From NCBI RefSeq assembly GCF_000428125.1, contig NZ_ATZI01000001.1:372001-436000 (forward strand): a DNA stretch of 64,000 nt. Reading direction: 5' to 3'. The stretch comes from Bacteroides graminisolvens DSM 19988 = JCM 15093 (lineage in GTDB: Bacteria; Bacteroidota; Bacteroidia; Bacteroidales; Bacteroidaceae). Below, in pieces: positions 1 to 7,957 of the stretch; the first letter of the stretch is position 1, and each line of letters begins with the position of its first letter. The notes under the pieces are model-generated. The model did no database searches. It saw only the letters and a list, made by a program, of their open reading frames with translations, and had not been told where the DNA came from. A program made the position numbers and the translations under genes.

Positions 1-24
1 TTGACACATTTTTTGTTATATGAT

Positions 25-528
25 ATGAAATTGATAGATTGGTTTATACTCATTGTGTTGGGGATAGGTGCTTATCAGGGATTTATGAAAGGCTTTATCA
101 ACCAATTAGCTGCCATAGCCGGATTTATAGTAGGGCTTATTGCTGCCAAGATGCTTTATGCATCACTTGCAGAAAGACTATGCCCAACATTGACCGAGTC
201 AATGACGCTTGCCCAGATAATATCTTTTATGGCTATCTGGATTGTGGTGCCTGTGTTATTTGGTATGGTAGGTATGTTTCTGACCAAGACGATGGATGTG
301 ATTCTGCTTGGTTGGGTAAATAAGTCGCTGGGAGCAGCGCTCGGACTGCTTAAAAATCTCATTCTGCTTATGTTGCTTATCAGCATACTTGAGTTCATAG
401 ACACGAGTAATCACCTCATCAGTCAAACAAAGAAGGCTGAATCAGTGTTATATTATCCCATAAGGAGTGTTGCAGGGGTGTTTTTCCCTGTAGCCAAACA
501 AGTTTCGCAACAATATATTTTCAAATAG
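25..528 (+). CDS. cvpA: CvpA family membrane protein
   Basis: This small inner-membrane protein belongs to the CvpA (colicin V production) family. The sequence shows about four hydrophobic segments across roughly 167 residues and the family-typical N-terminus [20 protein letters not shown], where a membrane helix leads into a G-x-x-x-G-F turn. The frame is open to the first base, but the ATG at 25 matches where the family usually begins, so I prefer it over the TTG at 1. The gene ends 4 bp before sufB on the same strand, so the two are probably cotranscribed. Its molecular role is poorly known; family members affect envelope stress and colicin V export. A direct role in Fe-S assembly is not shown by the sequence. 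Confidence 0.85.
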   Translation: MKLIDWFILIVLGIGAYQGFMKGFINQLAAIAGFIVGLIAAKMLYASLAERLCPTLTESMTLAQIISFMAIWIVVPVLFGMVGMFLTKTMDVILLGWVNKSLGAALGLLKNLILLMLLISILEFIDTSNHLISQTKKAESVLYYPIRSVAGVFFPVAKQVSQQYIFK

Positions 529-532
529 AATT

Positions 533-1987
533 ATGCAACAGGAAGAACCTAACAAATATGTAAAGGAACTCACCCAAGAGAAATATAAGTATGGATTTAC
601 AACAGAAGTTCATACTGAAGTTATTGAAAAAGGGTTGAACGAGGATACAATTCGTTTAATCTCCTTCAAAAAGGGTGAGCCTGAATGGTTACTAGAGTTT
701 AGGCTAAAAGCCTATCGTCATTGGTTAACAATGGAAATGCCTACCTGGCCTCATCTTAGAATTCCGGAAATAGATTATCAGTCCATTTCTTATTATGCTG
801 ACCCGACCAAGAAGAAAGAAGGTCCGAAGAGTATGGAAGAAGTTGACCCTGAATTAATTAAAACATTTAATAAGCTAGGTATACCTTTGGAGGAACAGAT
901 GGCGCTGAGCGGCATTGCCGTGGATGCGGTAATGGACTCCGTGTCTGTTAAGACTACCTTCAAAGATACGCTGATGGAAAAAGGAATTATTTTCTGTTCC
1001 TTTAGTGAAGCTGTTCGTGAACACCCCGACCTGATAAAGAAGTACTTGGGATCTGTGGTGGGCTATCGCGATAATTACTTTGCAGCGTTGAATTCAGCCG
1101 TTTTCTCTGACGGATCCTTTGTGTACATCCCCAAAGGAGTGCGCTGCCCCATGGAACTTTCTACCTATTTCCGTATCAATGCTGCCAATACCGGCCAATT
1201 TGAACGAACACTTATCGTTGCCGACGATGATTCGTATGTTTCCTATCTGGAAGGTTGTACGGCTCCCATGCGTGATGAGAACCAATTGCACGCAGCTATA
1301 GTGGAAATTATCGTGCATGATCGTGCGGAAGTGAAATACAGTACGGTACAAAACTGGTATCCGGGCGATGCCGAAGGCAAAGGCGGTGTTTATAACTTCG
1401 TTACCAAACGCGGCAATTGCAAAGGAGCAGGCAGTAAACTTTCGTGGACACAAGTAGAAACAGGTAGCGCTATTACATGGAAATATCCATCGTGCATACT
1501 AACGGGCGACAACTCTACCGCAGAGTTTTATAGCGTGGCCGTAACTAACAACTACCAGCAGGCCGATACCGGCACGAAGATGATTCATCTGGGGCGTAAT
1601 ACCCGCAGCACCATTGTGAGCAAAGGAATATCGGCAGGCAGAAGCGAGAACTCATACCGTGGATTGGTTCGTGTGGCCGAGAAAGCTGAGAATGCCCGTA
1701 ACTATAGCCAGTGCGACTCTTTGTTGCTGGGCGATAAATGCGGGGCACACACATTCCCTTACATGGATATCCGCAACGAAACCGCTGTGGTTGAACACGA
1801 AGCTACTACCAGCAAAATCAGTGAAGATCAGATATTCTATTGCAATCAGCGAGGAATCAATACGGAAGATGCCGTAGGACTTATCGTGAACGGTTATGCC
1901 AAAGAGGTGCTCAACAAGCTACCAATGGAATTTGCCGTTGAAGCGCAAAAATTACTTTCCATCTCGTTAGAGGGAAGTGTAGGTTAA
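533..1987 (+). CDS. sufB: Fe-S cluster assembly scaffold SufB
   Basis: SufB is the scaffold subunit of the SufBCD complex, on which Fe-S clusters are built in the cytoplasm before transfer to apoproteins. The 484-residue length is normal for SufB. The C-terminal half carries the right-handed beta-helix core and the family signatures EGCTAP (about 240), [11 protein letters not shown] (about 285), [15 protein letters not shown] (about 362) and [19 protein letters not shown] (about 392), followed by the conserved [16 protein letters not shown] stretch. It is the first of four consecutive suf genes in the order B-C-D-S and lies 4 bp after cvpA. Identification is secure. Confidence 0.97.
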   Translation: MQQEEPNKYVKELTQEKYKYGFTTEVHTEVIEKGLNEDTIRLISFKKGEPEWLLEFRLKAYRHWLTMEMPTWPHLRIPEIDYQSISYYADPTKKKEGPKSMEEVDPELIKTFNKLGIPLEEQMALSGIAVDAVMDSVSVKTTFKDTLMEKGIIFCSFSEAVREHPDLIKKYLGSVVGYRDNYFAALNSAVFSDGSFVYIPKGVRCPMELSTYFRINAANTGQFERTLIVADDDSYVSYLEGCTAPMRDENQLHAAIVEIIVHDRAEVKYSTVQNWYPGDAEGKGGVYNFVTKRGNCKGAGSKLSWTQVETGSAITWKYPSCILTGDNSTAEFYSVAVTNNYQQADTGTKMIHLGRNTRSTIVSKGISAGRSENSYRGLVRVAEKAENARNYSQCDSLLLGDKCGAHTFPYMDIRNETAVVEHEATTSKISEDQIFYCNQRGINTEDAVGLIVNGYAKEVLNKLPMEFAVEAQKLLSISLEGSVG

Positions 1988-2022
1988 TATAGTCTTGTTA
2001 ATAGTTAATAGTATCAGATAAA

Positions 2023-2775
2023 ATGTTAGAAATAAAAGATTTGCATGCCTCTATCAATGGCAAAGAGATATTAAAGGGTATCAACCTTTCAGTGAAACCC
2101 GGTGAGATTCATGCTATCATGGGACCAAACGGTTCCGGAAAGAGCACGTTAAGCAGTGTATTGGTTGGTAACCCCATGTTTGAGGTTACTAAAGGAAGCG
2201 TAGAATTTAGCGGAAAAGACCTGTTGGAACTGAGTCCCGAAGACCGCAGTCACGAAGGTATTTTCCTATCTTTCCAATATCCGGTTGAGATTCCCGGTGT
2301 GAGCATGGTTAACTTCATGCGTGCAGCGGTTAACGAGCAGAGAAAATACAAAGAACTTCCTCCGTTGTCGGCAAGTGAGTTCCTGAAGGTGATGCGTGAA
2401 AAACGTGCCATCGTTGAACTCGACAGCAAGTTGGCAAACCGAAGTGTAAACGAAGGTTTCAGCGGGGGCGAAAAGAAACGTAACGAGATTTTTCAGATGG
2501 CCATGCTTGAACCTAAGTTGAGCATTCTCGATGAAACCGATTCAGGCTTAGACATTGATGCTCTTCGCATTGTAGCCGAAGGCGTGAACAAACTGAAAAG
2601 CCCTGAAAACAGCTGCATCGTTATTACCCACTACCAACGCTTGCTTGATTACATCAAACCGGATGTAGTGCACGTGCTTTACAACGGACGCATTGTTAAA
2701 ACTGCCGGTCCCGAGCTTGCTTTGGAACTGGAGGAAAAAGGTTACGACTGGATTAAGAAGGAATTAGGAGAATAG
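2023..2775 (+). CDS. sufC: Fe-S assembly ATPase SufC
   Basis: SufC is the ABC-type ATPase that drives conformational change of the SufBCD complex during Fe-S cluster assembly. It is cytoplasmic despite the ABC fold. The protein has a Walker A motif GPNGSGKST near residue 35, a signature region [11 protein letters not shown] near 146, a Walker B region [12 protein letters not shown] near 167 and an H-loop [12 protein letters not shown] near 205. The variant Walker B (E-T-D-S-G-L-D) is the hallmark separating SufC from transporter ATPases. The 250-residue length is typical. It lies 35 bp after sufB and 2 bp before sufD. Confidence 0.97.
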   Translation: MLEIKDLHASINGKEILKGINLSVKPGEIHAIMGPNGSGKSTLSSVLVGNPMFEVTKGSVEFSGKDLLELSPEDRSHEGIFLSFQYPVEIPGVSMVNFMRAAVNEQRKYKELPPLSASEFLKVMREKRAIVELDSKLANRSVNEGFSGGEKKRNEIFQMAMLEPKLSILDETDSGLDIDALRIVAEGVNKLKSPENSCIVITHYQRLLDYIKPDVVHVLYNGRIVKTAGPELALELEEKGYDWIKKELGE

Positions 2776-2777
2776 TT

Positions 2778-4121
2778 ATGAGCGTAGAACAACAATATAT
2801 AGACCTTTACACTCAGTGCAAATCTATGATTTGCAAGCACAGTGCAGAGGCGCTTAACGCTTTTCGGGATGAGGCCTTTAGCCATTTTAAGAGCTTAGGG
2901 TTTCCTACTAAAAAGCTAGAGCAGTATAAGTATACAGACCTAAGCAAGAGCTTTGCAATGGATTACGGATTGAACCTGAATCGTTTGGATATACCCGTAA
3001 ACCCGTACGAAGTGTTTAAGTGCGATGTACCCAATATGAGTACTTCACTCTTCTTTGTGGTGAACGATTCATTCTATAAAAAAGAACTACCCAAATCAAA
3101 TCTTCCCGAAGGAGTTGTGTTCAGCAGCTTGAATGACTTTGCGGCCGAGCACCCTGAGGTTATTGAAAAATATTATGCGAAGCTGGCCGATAACGCCACC
3201 GATGGCACTATTGCTTTCAATACTACTTTTGTGCAAGACGGTGTAGTGCTTTACGTGCCCAAGAATGTAGTCGTTGATAAAACCATTCAATTGGTGAACA
3301 TATTGCGTAGCGATGTTAACTTCATGATGAATCGCCGTTTGCTGATCATTCTTGAAGACAATGCACAAGCGCGTCTGCTGGTTTGTGATCATGCGATGGA
3401 TCCCGTTCACTTCCTGGTAACACAGGTTGCAGAGGTATACGTAGGCAAGAATGCACAGCTTGATTTGTATGAGCTTGAAGAAACTCATAACAACACGGTG
3501 CGTGTAAGCAATATGTTTGTTAATCAGGAGGCCGACAGCCGTCTTCTTCTGAATAACATGACACTGCATAACGGAACAACGCGCAACACAACCCGCGTTA
3601 CCCTTTCGGGAAAAGGAGCCGACACCAATGTGTGCGGCATGGCCATAGCCGACAAGAGTCAGCACGTTGACAACAACACATTTATTGACCATGCAGTGCC
3701 CGACTGTACCAGCAACGAGCTCTTTAAATATGTACTCGATGACAGTGCCGTAGGCGCATTTGCAGGAACCATACTGGTTCGTCCCGATGCCCAACGCACC
3801 AGTTCGCAGCAAACCAACCGTAACCTTTGTGTTACCCGCAATGCGCGCATGTACACACAGCCCCAGCTGGAGATATATGCCGATGATGTGCGATGCAGTC
3901 ACGGAGCAACGGTGGGACAGCTCGACGAGAACGCTTTGTTCTACATGCGTGCCCGCGGTATAGCCGAAAAGGAAGCCCGTTTGTTGCTGATGTTTGCCTT
4001 CGTCAACGAAGTAATTGATACCGTGCGTTTAGATGCACTTAAAGACAGATTGCACCTGTTGGTAGAAAAGAGATTCCGCGGGGAATTGAATAAATGCCAA
4101 GGATGTGCCATCTGCAAATAA
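2778..4121 (+). CDS. sufD: Fe-S cluster assembly protein SufD
   Basis: SufD is the SufB paralogue that completes the SufBC2D scaffold and is thought to help bring in iron. The 447-residue protein has a helical N-terminus and a beta-helix core. The conserved C-terminal part reads TSSQQTNRNL, then ADDVRCSHGATVGQLDENALFYMRARGI, then a helical end. An odd feature is the last eight residues, CQGCAICK, which place three cysteines in a C-x2-C-x2-C pattern at the extreme C-terminus. The SufD from E. coli has no such tail. Position between sufC and sufS confirms the call. Confidence 0.95.
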   Translation: MSVEQQYIDLYTQCKSMICKHSAEALNAFRDEAFSHFKSLGFPTKKLEQYKYTDLSKSFAMDYGLNLNRLDIPVNPYEVFKCDVPNMSTSLFFVVNDSFYKKELPKSNLPEGVVFSSLNDFAAEHPEVIEKYYAKLADNATDGTIAFNTTFVQDGVVLYVPKNVVVDKTIQLVNILRSDVNFMMNRRLLIILEDNAQARLLVCDHAMDPVHFLVTQVAEVYVGKNAQLDLYELEETHNNTVRVSNMFVNQEADSRLLLNNMTLHNGTTRNTTRVTLSGKGADTNVCGMAIADKSQHVDNNTFIDHAVPDCTSNELFKYVLDDSAVGAFAGTILVRPDAQRTSSQQTNRNLCVTRNARMYTQPQLEIYADDVRCSHGATVGQLDENALFYMRARGIAEKEARLLLMFAFVNEVIDTVRLDALKDRLHLLVEKRFRGELNKCQGCAICK

Positions 4122-4134
4122 CCCCTTGATTACG

Positions 4135-5346
4135 ATGGATATAACAAAAATAAGAGCAGATTTCCCGATACTATCCAGAGAGGTGTACGGCAAACCGCTC
4201 ATCTACTTTGATAACGGTGCAACCACGCAGAAGCCCCGCTGTGTAGTAGATGCTATTGTGGACGAATACTACTCGGTGAACGCTAATGTTCACCGAGGCG
4301 TGCACTTCTTGTCGCAACAGGCTACCGAACTACATGAAGGCTCGCGCGAAACCGTACGCCGGTTTATTAACGCCCGTACTTCTGCCGAAGTCATCTTTAC
4401 CCGCGGCACCACCGAAGCAATTAACTTGCTGGCCTTCTCTTTCGGAGAAGAATTTATGAAAGAAGGCGATGAGGTCATTATTTCGACCATGGAACACCAC
4501 AGCAACATTGTTCCCTGGCAACTATTGGCTGCGCGTAAAGGCATCAGTATTAAGGTTATTCCGATGAACGACCGGGGCGAGCTTCTGCTCGACGAATATG
4601 AAAAGCTTTTTTCAGATCGCACCCGTATAGTCAGCATCGCCCATATCTCTAATGTGTTGGGCACCATCAATCCCGTGAAGGAGATGATTGCAACGGCACA
4701 CGCACATGGAGTTCCTGTGCTGGTTGACGGTGCGCAATCCATTCCTCACATGCAAGTTGATATGCAAGACCTCGACGTTGATTTCTTTGCATTCTCCGGT
4801 CATAAAGTGTACGGACCTACCGGCGTAGGCGTTCTTTATGGAAAAGAAGAGTGGCTCGATAAACTGCCCCCCTATCAGGGAGGAGGCGAGATGATTCAAA
4901 GTGTGAGCTTTGAGAAAACCACATTCAATGAACTGCCTTTTAAGTTCGAAGCCGGAACGCCCGATTACATTGGCACCACCGGATTGGCGAAGGCGCTCGA
5001 TTACGTTTCGGCTATCGGCTTGGAGCAAATCGCGGCTCACGAACACGAACTGACCATTTATGCCATGCAACGACTTGGTGAGATTGAAGGCATGCGCTTT
5101 CTGGGCGAAGCTGCCCACAAAAGCAGTGTTATTTCTTTCTTGGTGGGCAACATTCATCCGTTTGACATGGGCACCCTGCTCGATCGTTTGGGCATTGCCG
5201 TGCGTACGGGGCACCATTGTGCCGAACCGTTGATGAGGCGGTTGGGCATTGAGGGCACCGTTCGCGCATCATTCGCCATGTATAACACCAAAGAAGAGAT
5301 TGATGCACTGGTGGCAGGTGTCGACAGGGTCAGGAAAATGTTCTAA
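4135..5346 (+). CDS. sufS: Cysteine desulfurase SufS
   Basis: SufS is a PLP-dependent cysteine desulfurase that takes sulfur from L-cysteine as an enzyme persulfide for Fe-S cluster building. Visible marks are IYFDNGATTQKP at the start of the fold, the TMEHHSN and DGAQSIPHM segments of the PLP pocket, the PLP-binding lysine in FSGHKVYGPTG, and the catalytic cysteine in RTGHHCAEPLMRRLG. The group II-type loop and 403-residue length fit SufS rather than IscS or NifS. I chose the ATG at 4135 because a longer reading from 4105 would overlap sufD and add residues unlike the family. No sufE or sufU follows, so the sulfur acceptor must be encoded elsewhere. Confidence 0.95.
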   Translation: MDITKIRADFPILSREVYGKPLIYFDNGATTQKPRCVVDAIVDEYYSVNANVHRGVHFLSQQATELHEGSRETVRRFINARTSAEVIFTRGTTEAINLLAFSFGEEFMKEGDEVIISTMEHHSNIVPWQLLAARKGISIKVIPMNDRGELLLDEYEKLFSDRTRIVSIAHISNVLGTINPVKEMIATAHAHGVPVLVDGAQSIPHMQVDMQDLDVDFFAFSGHKVYGPTGVGVLYGKEEWLDKLPPYQGGGEMIQSVSFEKTTFNELPFKFEAGTPDYIGTTGLAKALDYVSAIGLEQIAAHEHELTIYAMQRLGEIEGMRFLGEAAHKSSVISFLVGNIHPFDMGTLLDRLGIAVRTGHHCAEPLMRRLGIEGTVRASFAMYNTKEEIDALVAGVDRVRKMF

Positions 5347-5409
5347 TCATTGCAACTTTTGGAGTATCACAAGCGTCTAATAAGTTATAAACTATAAAAC
5401 GAAAAGAAG

Positions 5410-5730
5410 ATGTTAATTACTACCACACCCACTATCGAAGGAAAACGAATAACCAACTATTACGGCATTGTTTCGGGCGAAACCATTATCGGTGCCAATG
5501 TATTTCGTGACTTATTTGCCAGTATTCGTGACATTGTAGGCGGTCGTTCAGGCTCTTATGAGGAAGTTCTTCGTGAGGCCAAAGAAACGGCTCTGCGTGA
5601 AATGCAGGATCAGGCGGCACGTATGGGAGCCAATGCCGTTATTGGTGTTGACCTTGATTATGAAACAGTTGGTGGCAGCGGCAGCATGTTGATGGTAACA
5701 GCGAGCGGCACTGCGGTTTATATTGAGTAG
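5410..5730 (+). CDS. YbjQ/UPF0145 family protein
   Basis: This 106-residue protein belongs to the YbjQ (UPF0145, putative heavy-metal-binding) family, which forms small ring-like oligomers of unproven function. The sequence shows the family pattern: [26 protein letters not shown] at the N-terminus, a central [23 protein letters not shown], and [17 protein letters not shown] near residue 75. It starts 63 bp after sufS on the same strand with no terminator between, so it may be the last gene of the suf transcript. A link to metal handling would fit the Fe-S neighbours, but this is only suggested by position. Confidence 0.88.
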   Translation: MLITTTPTIEGKRITNYYGIVSGETIIGANVFRDLFASIRDIVGGRSGSYEEVLREAKETALREMQDQAARMGANAVIGVDLDYETVGGSGSMLMVTASGTAVYIE

Positions 5731-5809
5731 TATTCGTCAAAAACAACCGAGTTGTAGACTATTTTTCGGTTTTATTTTCATGAGAACACCGAAATAATTA
5801 GTCGGATAC

Positions 5810-5840
5810 TTGACTTTGACAAGATAATATATTATCTTTG
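5810..5840 (+). promoter_or_regulatory. Bacteroidota-type promoter with overlapping palindrome
   Basis: A TTG at 5810-5812 is separated by 20 bp from TATCTTTG at 5833-5840, which matches the Bacteroides consensus (-33 TTG, -7 TAnnTTTG) in sequence and spacing. A near-perfect palindrome spans 5817-5843 (arms TGACAAGATAAT and ATTATCTTTGTCA with one extra T) and covers the -7 box, so it could be an operator. Transcription would start near 5847, and no ORF begins before the terminator at 5884-5911. Confidence 0.6.
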
Positions 5841-5846
5841 TCATCA

Positions 5847-5911
5847 TAATCCTATAGTACATTCAAATTAATATAGGCGCAAAGGCAGGAGCTCAAACTC
5901 CTGCCTTTTTT
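5847..5911 (+). ncRNA. Candidate small RNA of about 65 nt
   Basis: Inferred from a consensus promoter at 5810-5840 and an intrinsic terminator at 5884-5911 with no start codon between them. The RNA would have a short AU-rich 5' part and a terminator hairpin. No known RNA family was recognised. The terminator may instead simply end the suf/ybjQ transcript, in which case there is no separate RNA. Confidence 0.4.
5884..5911 (+). terminator. Intrinsic terminator
   Basis: A perfect 8-bp stem, GGCAGGAG (5884-5891) with CTCCTGCC (5898-5905) and a 6-nt loop, is followed by six T residues. It would end either the suf operon or the candidate small RNA. Confidence 0.85.
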
Positions 5912-5981
5912 CGTTATGTACGGTTCATTTTTCCACTCAGACGGTTGCTTATTACCATTTGCACGGTAGCAAAAGGTCCGC

Positions 5982-6100
5982 GAGAAACCGTCTCACGGCC
6001 AAGAGACGGTTTCTCATGACCCAAAAGACGGTTTCTCTTTTTAAATTGCTCGTTATCTTTTTCAAATCGGCCGTTATGTTTTTCAAAAAGTTGGTTATGT
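5982..6100. repeat. Hairpin and direct-repeat cluster
   Basis: GAGAAACCGTCTC (5982-5994) and GAGACGGTTTCTC (6003-6015) form a perfect 13-bp inverted repeat with an 8-nt loop. A further copy, AGACGGTTTCTC, follows at 6026-6037. Directly after come two imperfect repeats of about 23 bp built on CGTTATnTTTTTCAAA, and a shorter GGTTATGTTTT copy. The block looks like a dispersed intergenic repeat (REP-like). No transposase or target duplication is visible. Confidence 0.65.
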
Positions 6101-6271
6101 TTTGCCTGATTCTTCCTGGCGACTTATGCGACACTTCTCGTTAGTTAATAATGCATAAAGTTGCTCTTGACGAGATTTGGCTGATTAATGGGGTGAAGGG
6201 GGTGAGTAAGTAAAGTTATTTTCTATTACTTCTAACTGATAGCACCTATTTTGTAAATATCAAATTTGGTT

Positions 6272-6300
6272 GAACTCCTTGCTTGGAGTTCCGCTTTTTT
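6272..6300 (+). terminator. Hairpin with T-run
   Basis: GAACTCC (6272-6278) pairs with GGAGTTC (6285-6291) across a 6-nt loop, followed by CGC and a run of T. It resembles an intrinsic terminator, yet the nearest upstream plus-strand gene ends more than 500 bp away, so it may end another short transcript. Confidence 0.65.
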
Positions 6301-6454
6301 TCGTTTCCTTGTTTTTACTTTAACACGATGAATAAAAGCGTATTAAACAGTCGTAATATATTGCAATGAAACGCATTGATGTTTTAGGAAAATGTTTAGC
6401 CTTGATTTGTTTTGATAAAATATATCTGACTATAAACTATAAAAACAACAAACC

Positions 6455-7564
6455 ATGAAACAACTACTTTTTCTTCTTGCCGCAAGCTTTATGAGCATCA
6501 ATGCTTTTCCATTTACACCTGAAATAAAGAATATTAAATTAAAAGACGGAGAGGAGATTACCGCTCGCCTTTGTCTGCCCGACACTGACGTGAAAACGAT
6601 TGTTTTCTGTGTTCCCGGAACCGGACCAAGTACCTATCTGACCAAAAGAACTACCTTCAACTACTATGACGAGTTGGCTAATGGATTTTGTGAACAAGGG
6701 CTGGCTTTCTTTACTTATAATCGCCGAGGGTGCACAAATAGTGAAACACCTCCTTTGTTTGTTGACGTCGATTCCGTGAAATATGCAAAATATTGCCCCT
6801 TACAAGAGGCCGAAGATATCGAAGTCATGATTAGCTCTCTGGTGAAAGACCGAAGGTTCAAGAATTGCAAAATAATACTCTACGGAATAAGTGAAGGGAC
6901 CATTATTGCACCTCTTGTAGCGGAAAGAAAAAAGGTGAGAGCCGACGCTCTATTATTGCATGGCTATGCCCATGATAATATGTTCGACATTATAAAATGG
7001 CAGAATCAGGGGCATGGAGTGATGATCATGGTGAATTCCATTTTCGATAAAGATAGCGATAAACGAATAAGCAAAGAAGAATACGAAGCGTCGGGTGAAC
7101 AGTTGGCTCAACAAAGAGGCCATCTATTCCAAAACATGCCTTTTAATTCTTTAGACGTTGTAGCAGATGGTTTTATTGATATAAAAGATATTCAAAAGAT
7201 GAGAGAACCTTTTCACGATTACCTCATGAAATGTGTTCAGAACAATAATTATCAATGGATAAAAACGAGCTACTTTAACATTACTCCCCATTGGTTTAAG
7301 TCTCACTTTGAACTGGAGCCCAATAAAACCCGACTTTTAAGGATTCAGATCCCTATCTATGTATTTCACGGAGAAGAAGATGCTAATGTTCCTGTAGAGA
7401 GTGTATCCGATTTAAAATCAAGATTTGATGTATGCAATAAGACGAACCTGAATGTATATATCTTTAAGAAACACAATCACGATTTAAATTTTCAGGATGT
7501 ACTATCTCAAAAGAAATGGTCCGAGGGATTCGAGACAATATTTAAAGTGGCAAAAAGTATTTAA
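6455..7564 (+). CDS. Secreted alpha/beta hydrolase with EF-hand-like insert
   Basis: A 369-residue protein with a signal peptide (about residues 1-17, ending near SINAFPF) and an alpha/beta-hydrolase fold; it probably acts in the periplasm as an esterase or acyl hydrolase. The nucleophile elbow is GISEG with Ser146. The acid is probably Asp309 in HGEEDANVP, and the histidine is in KKHNHDLNF (probably His342). Between nucleophile and acid lies an insert with a canonical EF-hand loop, DKDSDKRISKEE (residues 198-209, ligands at 1, 3, 5, 9 and 12), and a second partial loop beginning at Asp234 (Asp at 1, 5, 9 and 12, Gly at 6). Such a pair implies calcium control or stabilisation of the lid. The substrate is unknown. 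The gene is single, with gene-free DNA upstream and hipBA downstream. Confidence 0.82.
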   Translation: MKQLLFLLAASFMSINAFPFTPEIKNIKLKDGEEITARLCLPDTDVKTIVFCVPGTGPSTYLTKRTTFNYYDELANGFCEQGLAFFTYNRRGCTNSETPPLFVDVDSVKYAKYCPLQEAEDIEVMISSLVKDRRFKNCKIILYGISEGTIIAPLVAERKKVRADALLLHGYAHDNMFDIIKWQNQGHGVMIMVNSIFDKDSDKRISKEEYEASGEQLAQQRGHLFQNMPFNSLDVVADGFIDIKDIQKMREPFHDYLMKCVQNNNYQWIKTSYFNITPHWFKSHFELEPNKTRLLRIQIPIYVFHGEEDANVPVESVSDLKSRFDVCNKTNLNVYIFKKHNHDLNFQDVLSQKKWSEGFETIFKVAKSI

Positions 7565-7576
7565 AGTAGAATCAAT

Positions 7577-7624
7577 ATATCATAAAATAAATATTAATAG
7601 CTATATTTGTATATTATATGATAT
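7577..7624 (+). promoter_or_regulatory. hipBA promoter with flanking inverted repeat
   Basis: TATATTTG at 7602-7609 is an exact -7 element 25 bp upstream of the hipB start; no clear -33 TTG is visible. An 8-bp inverted repeat, ATATCATA (7577-7584) and TATGATAT (7617-7624), brackets it. In known systems HipB binds inverted repeats at its own promoter, so this is a plausible autoregulatory operator. Confidence 0.5.
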
Positions 7625-7633
7625 GTTAAGCGT

Positions 7634-7954
7634 ATGGTGAAGACTACAATGGGGAGCAAGCTCCCTCGAAAATTGGAACAAAAGATGCAGATTGTAGGTG
7701 AGCAAATTAAGCTGGCTCGTTTACGACGTAACCTCAGTGTGGCGCAAATTGCCGAACGGGCTACATGCTCACCGCTAACAGTAGGGCGTATTGAGAAAGG
7801 TGCGTCTACCGTTGCTATTGGAATTTATCTTCGTGTGCTTTACGCATTGCAATTAGATGATGATATTCTTTGGCTTGCTAAGGAGGATCAATTGGGAAAA
7901 GCCTTGCAAGATTTGAGTTTGAAGAATCGCGAGAGAGCATCCAAAAAGGAGTAA
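7634..7954 (+). CDS. hipB: HipB-like antitoxin, HTH/Xre DNA-binding protein
   Basis: A 106-residue Xre-type helix-turn-helix protein. The core runs from about residue 20 to 75: IKLARLRRNLSVAQIAERA, then CSPLTVGRIEKGASTVAIGIYLRVLYAL. It is followed 3 bp later by a HipA kinase gene, the normal antitoxin-toxin order, so it most likely neutralises HipA and represses its own promoter. A short charged C-terminal tail (KNRERASKKE) is present. The symbol is given by family and context; the pair is chromosomal and may act in stress or persistence, which the sequence alone cannot show. Confidence 0.85.
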   Translation: MVKTTMGSKLPRKLEQKMQIVGEQIKLARLRRNLSVAQIAERATCSPLTVGRIEKGASTVAIGIYLRVLYALQLDDDILWLAKEDQLGKALQDLSLKNRERASKKE

Positions 7955-7957
7955 ATA

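Larger units (their letters stand above)
5731..6454. other. Gene-free stretch with candidate sRNA, repeats and two terminators
   Basis: No convincing protein gene lies in these 724 bp. In order they hold a promoter with a palindrome over its -7 box (5810-5843), a strong hairpin terminator (5884-5911), a block of inverted and direct repeats (5982-6100) and a second hairpin followed by a T-run (6272-6300). The short frames of about 60 codons on both strands at 5952-6144 read straight through the repeats and are probably not genes. Confidence 0.7.

Noticed and set aside
3096-3902. Minus-strand ORF of 268 codons inside sufD
   Set aside because: It is entirely inside a well-supported sufD gene and has no recognisable domain; it is a shadow frame.
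5952-6144. Two opposite 60-codon ORFs
   Set aside because: Both read across the inverted and direct repeats, so their codons just mirror the repeat; no promoter or family match is seen.
6421-6430. Possible promoter of the EF-hand hydrolase (TATATCTG)
   Set aside because: It has one mismatch in the -7 element and no -33 at a proper distance.
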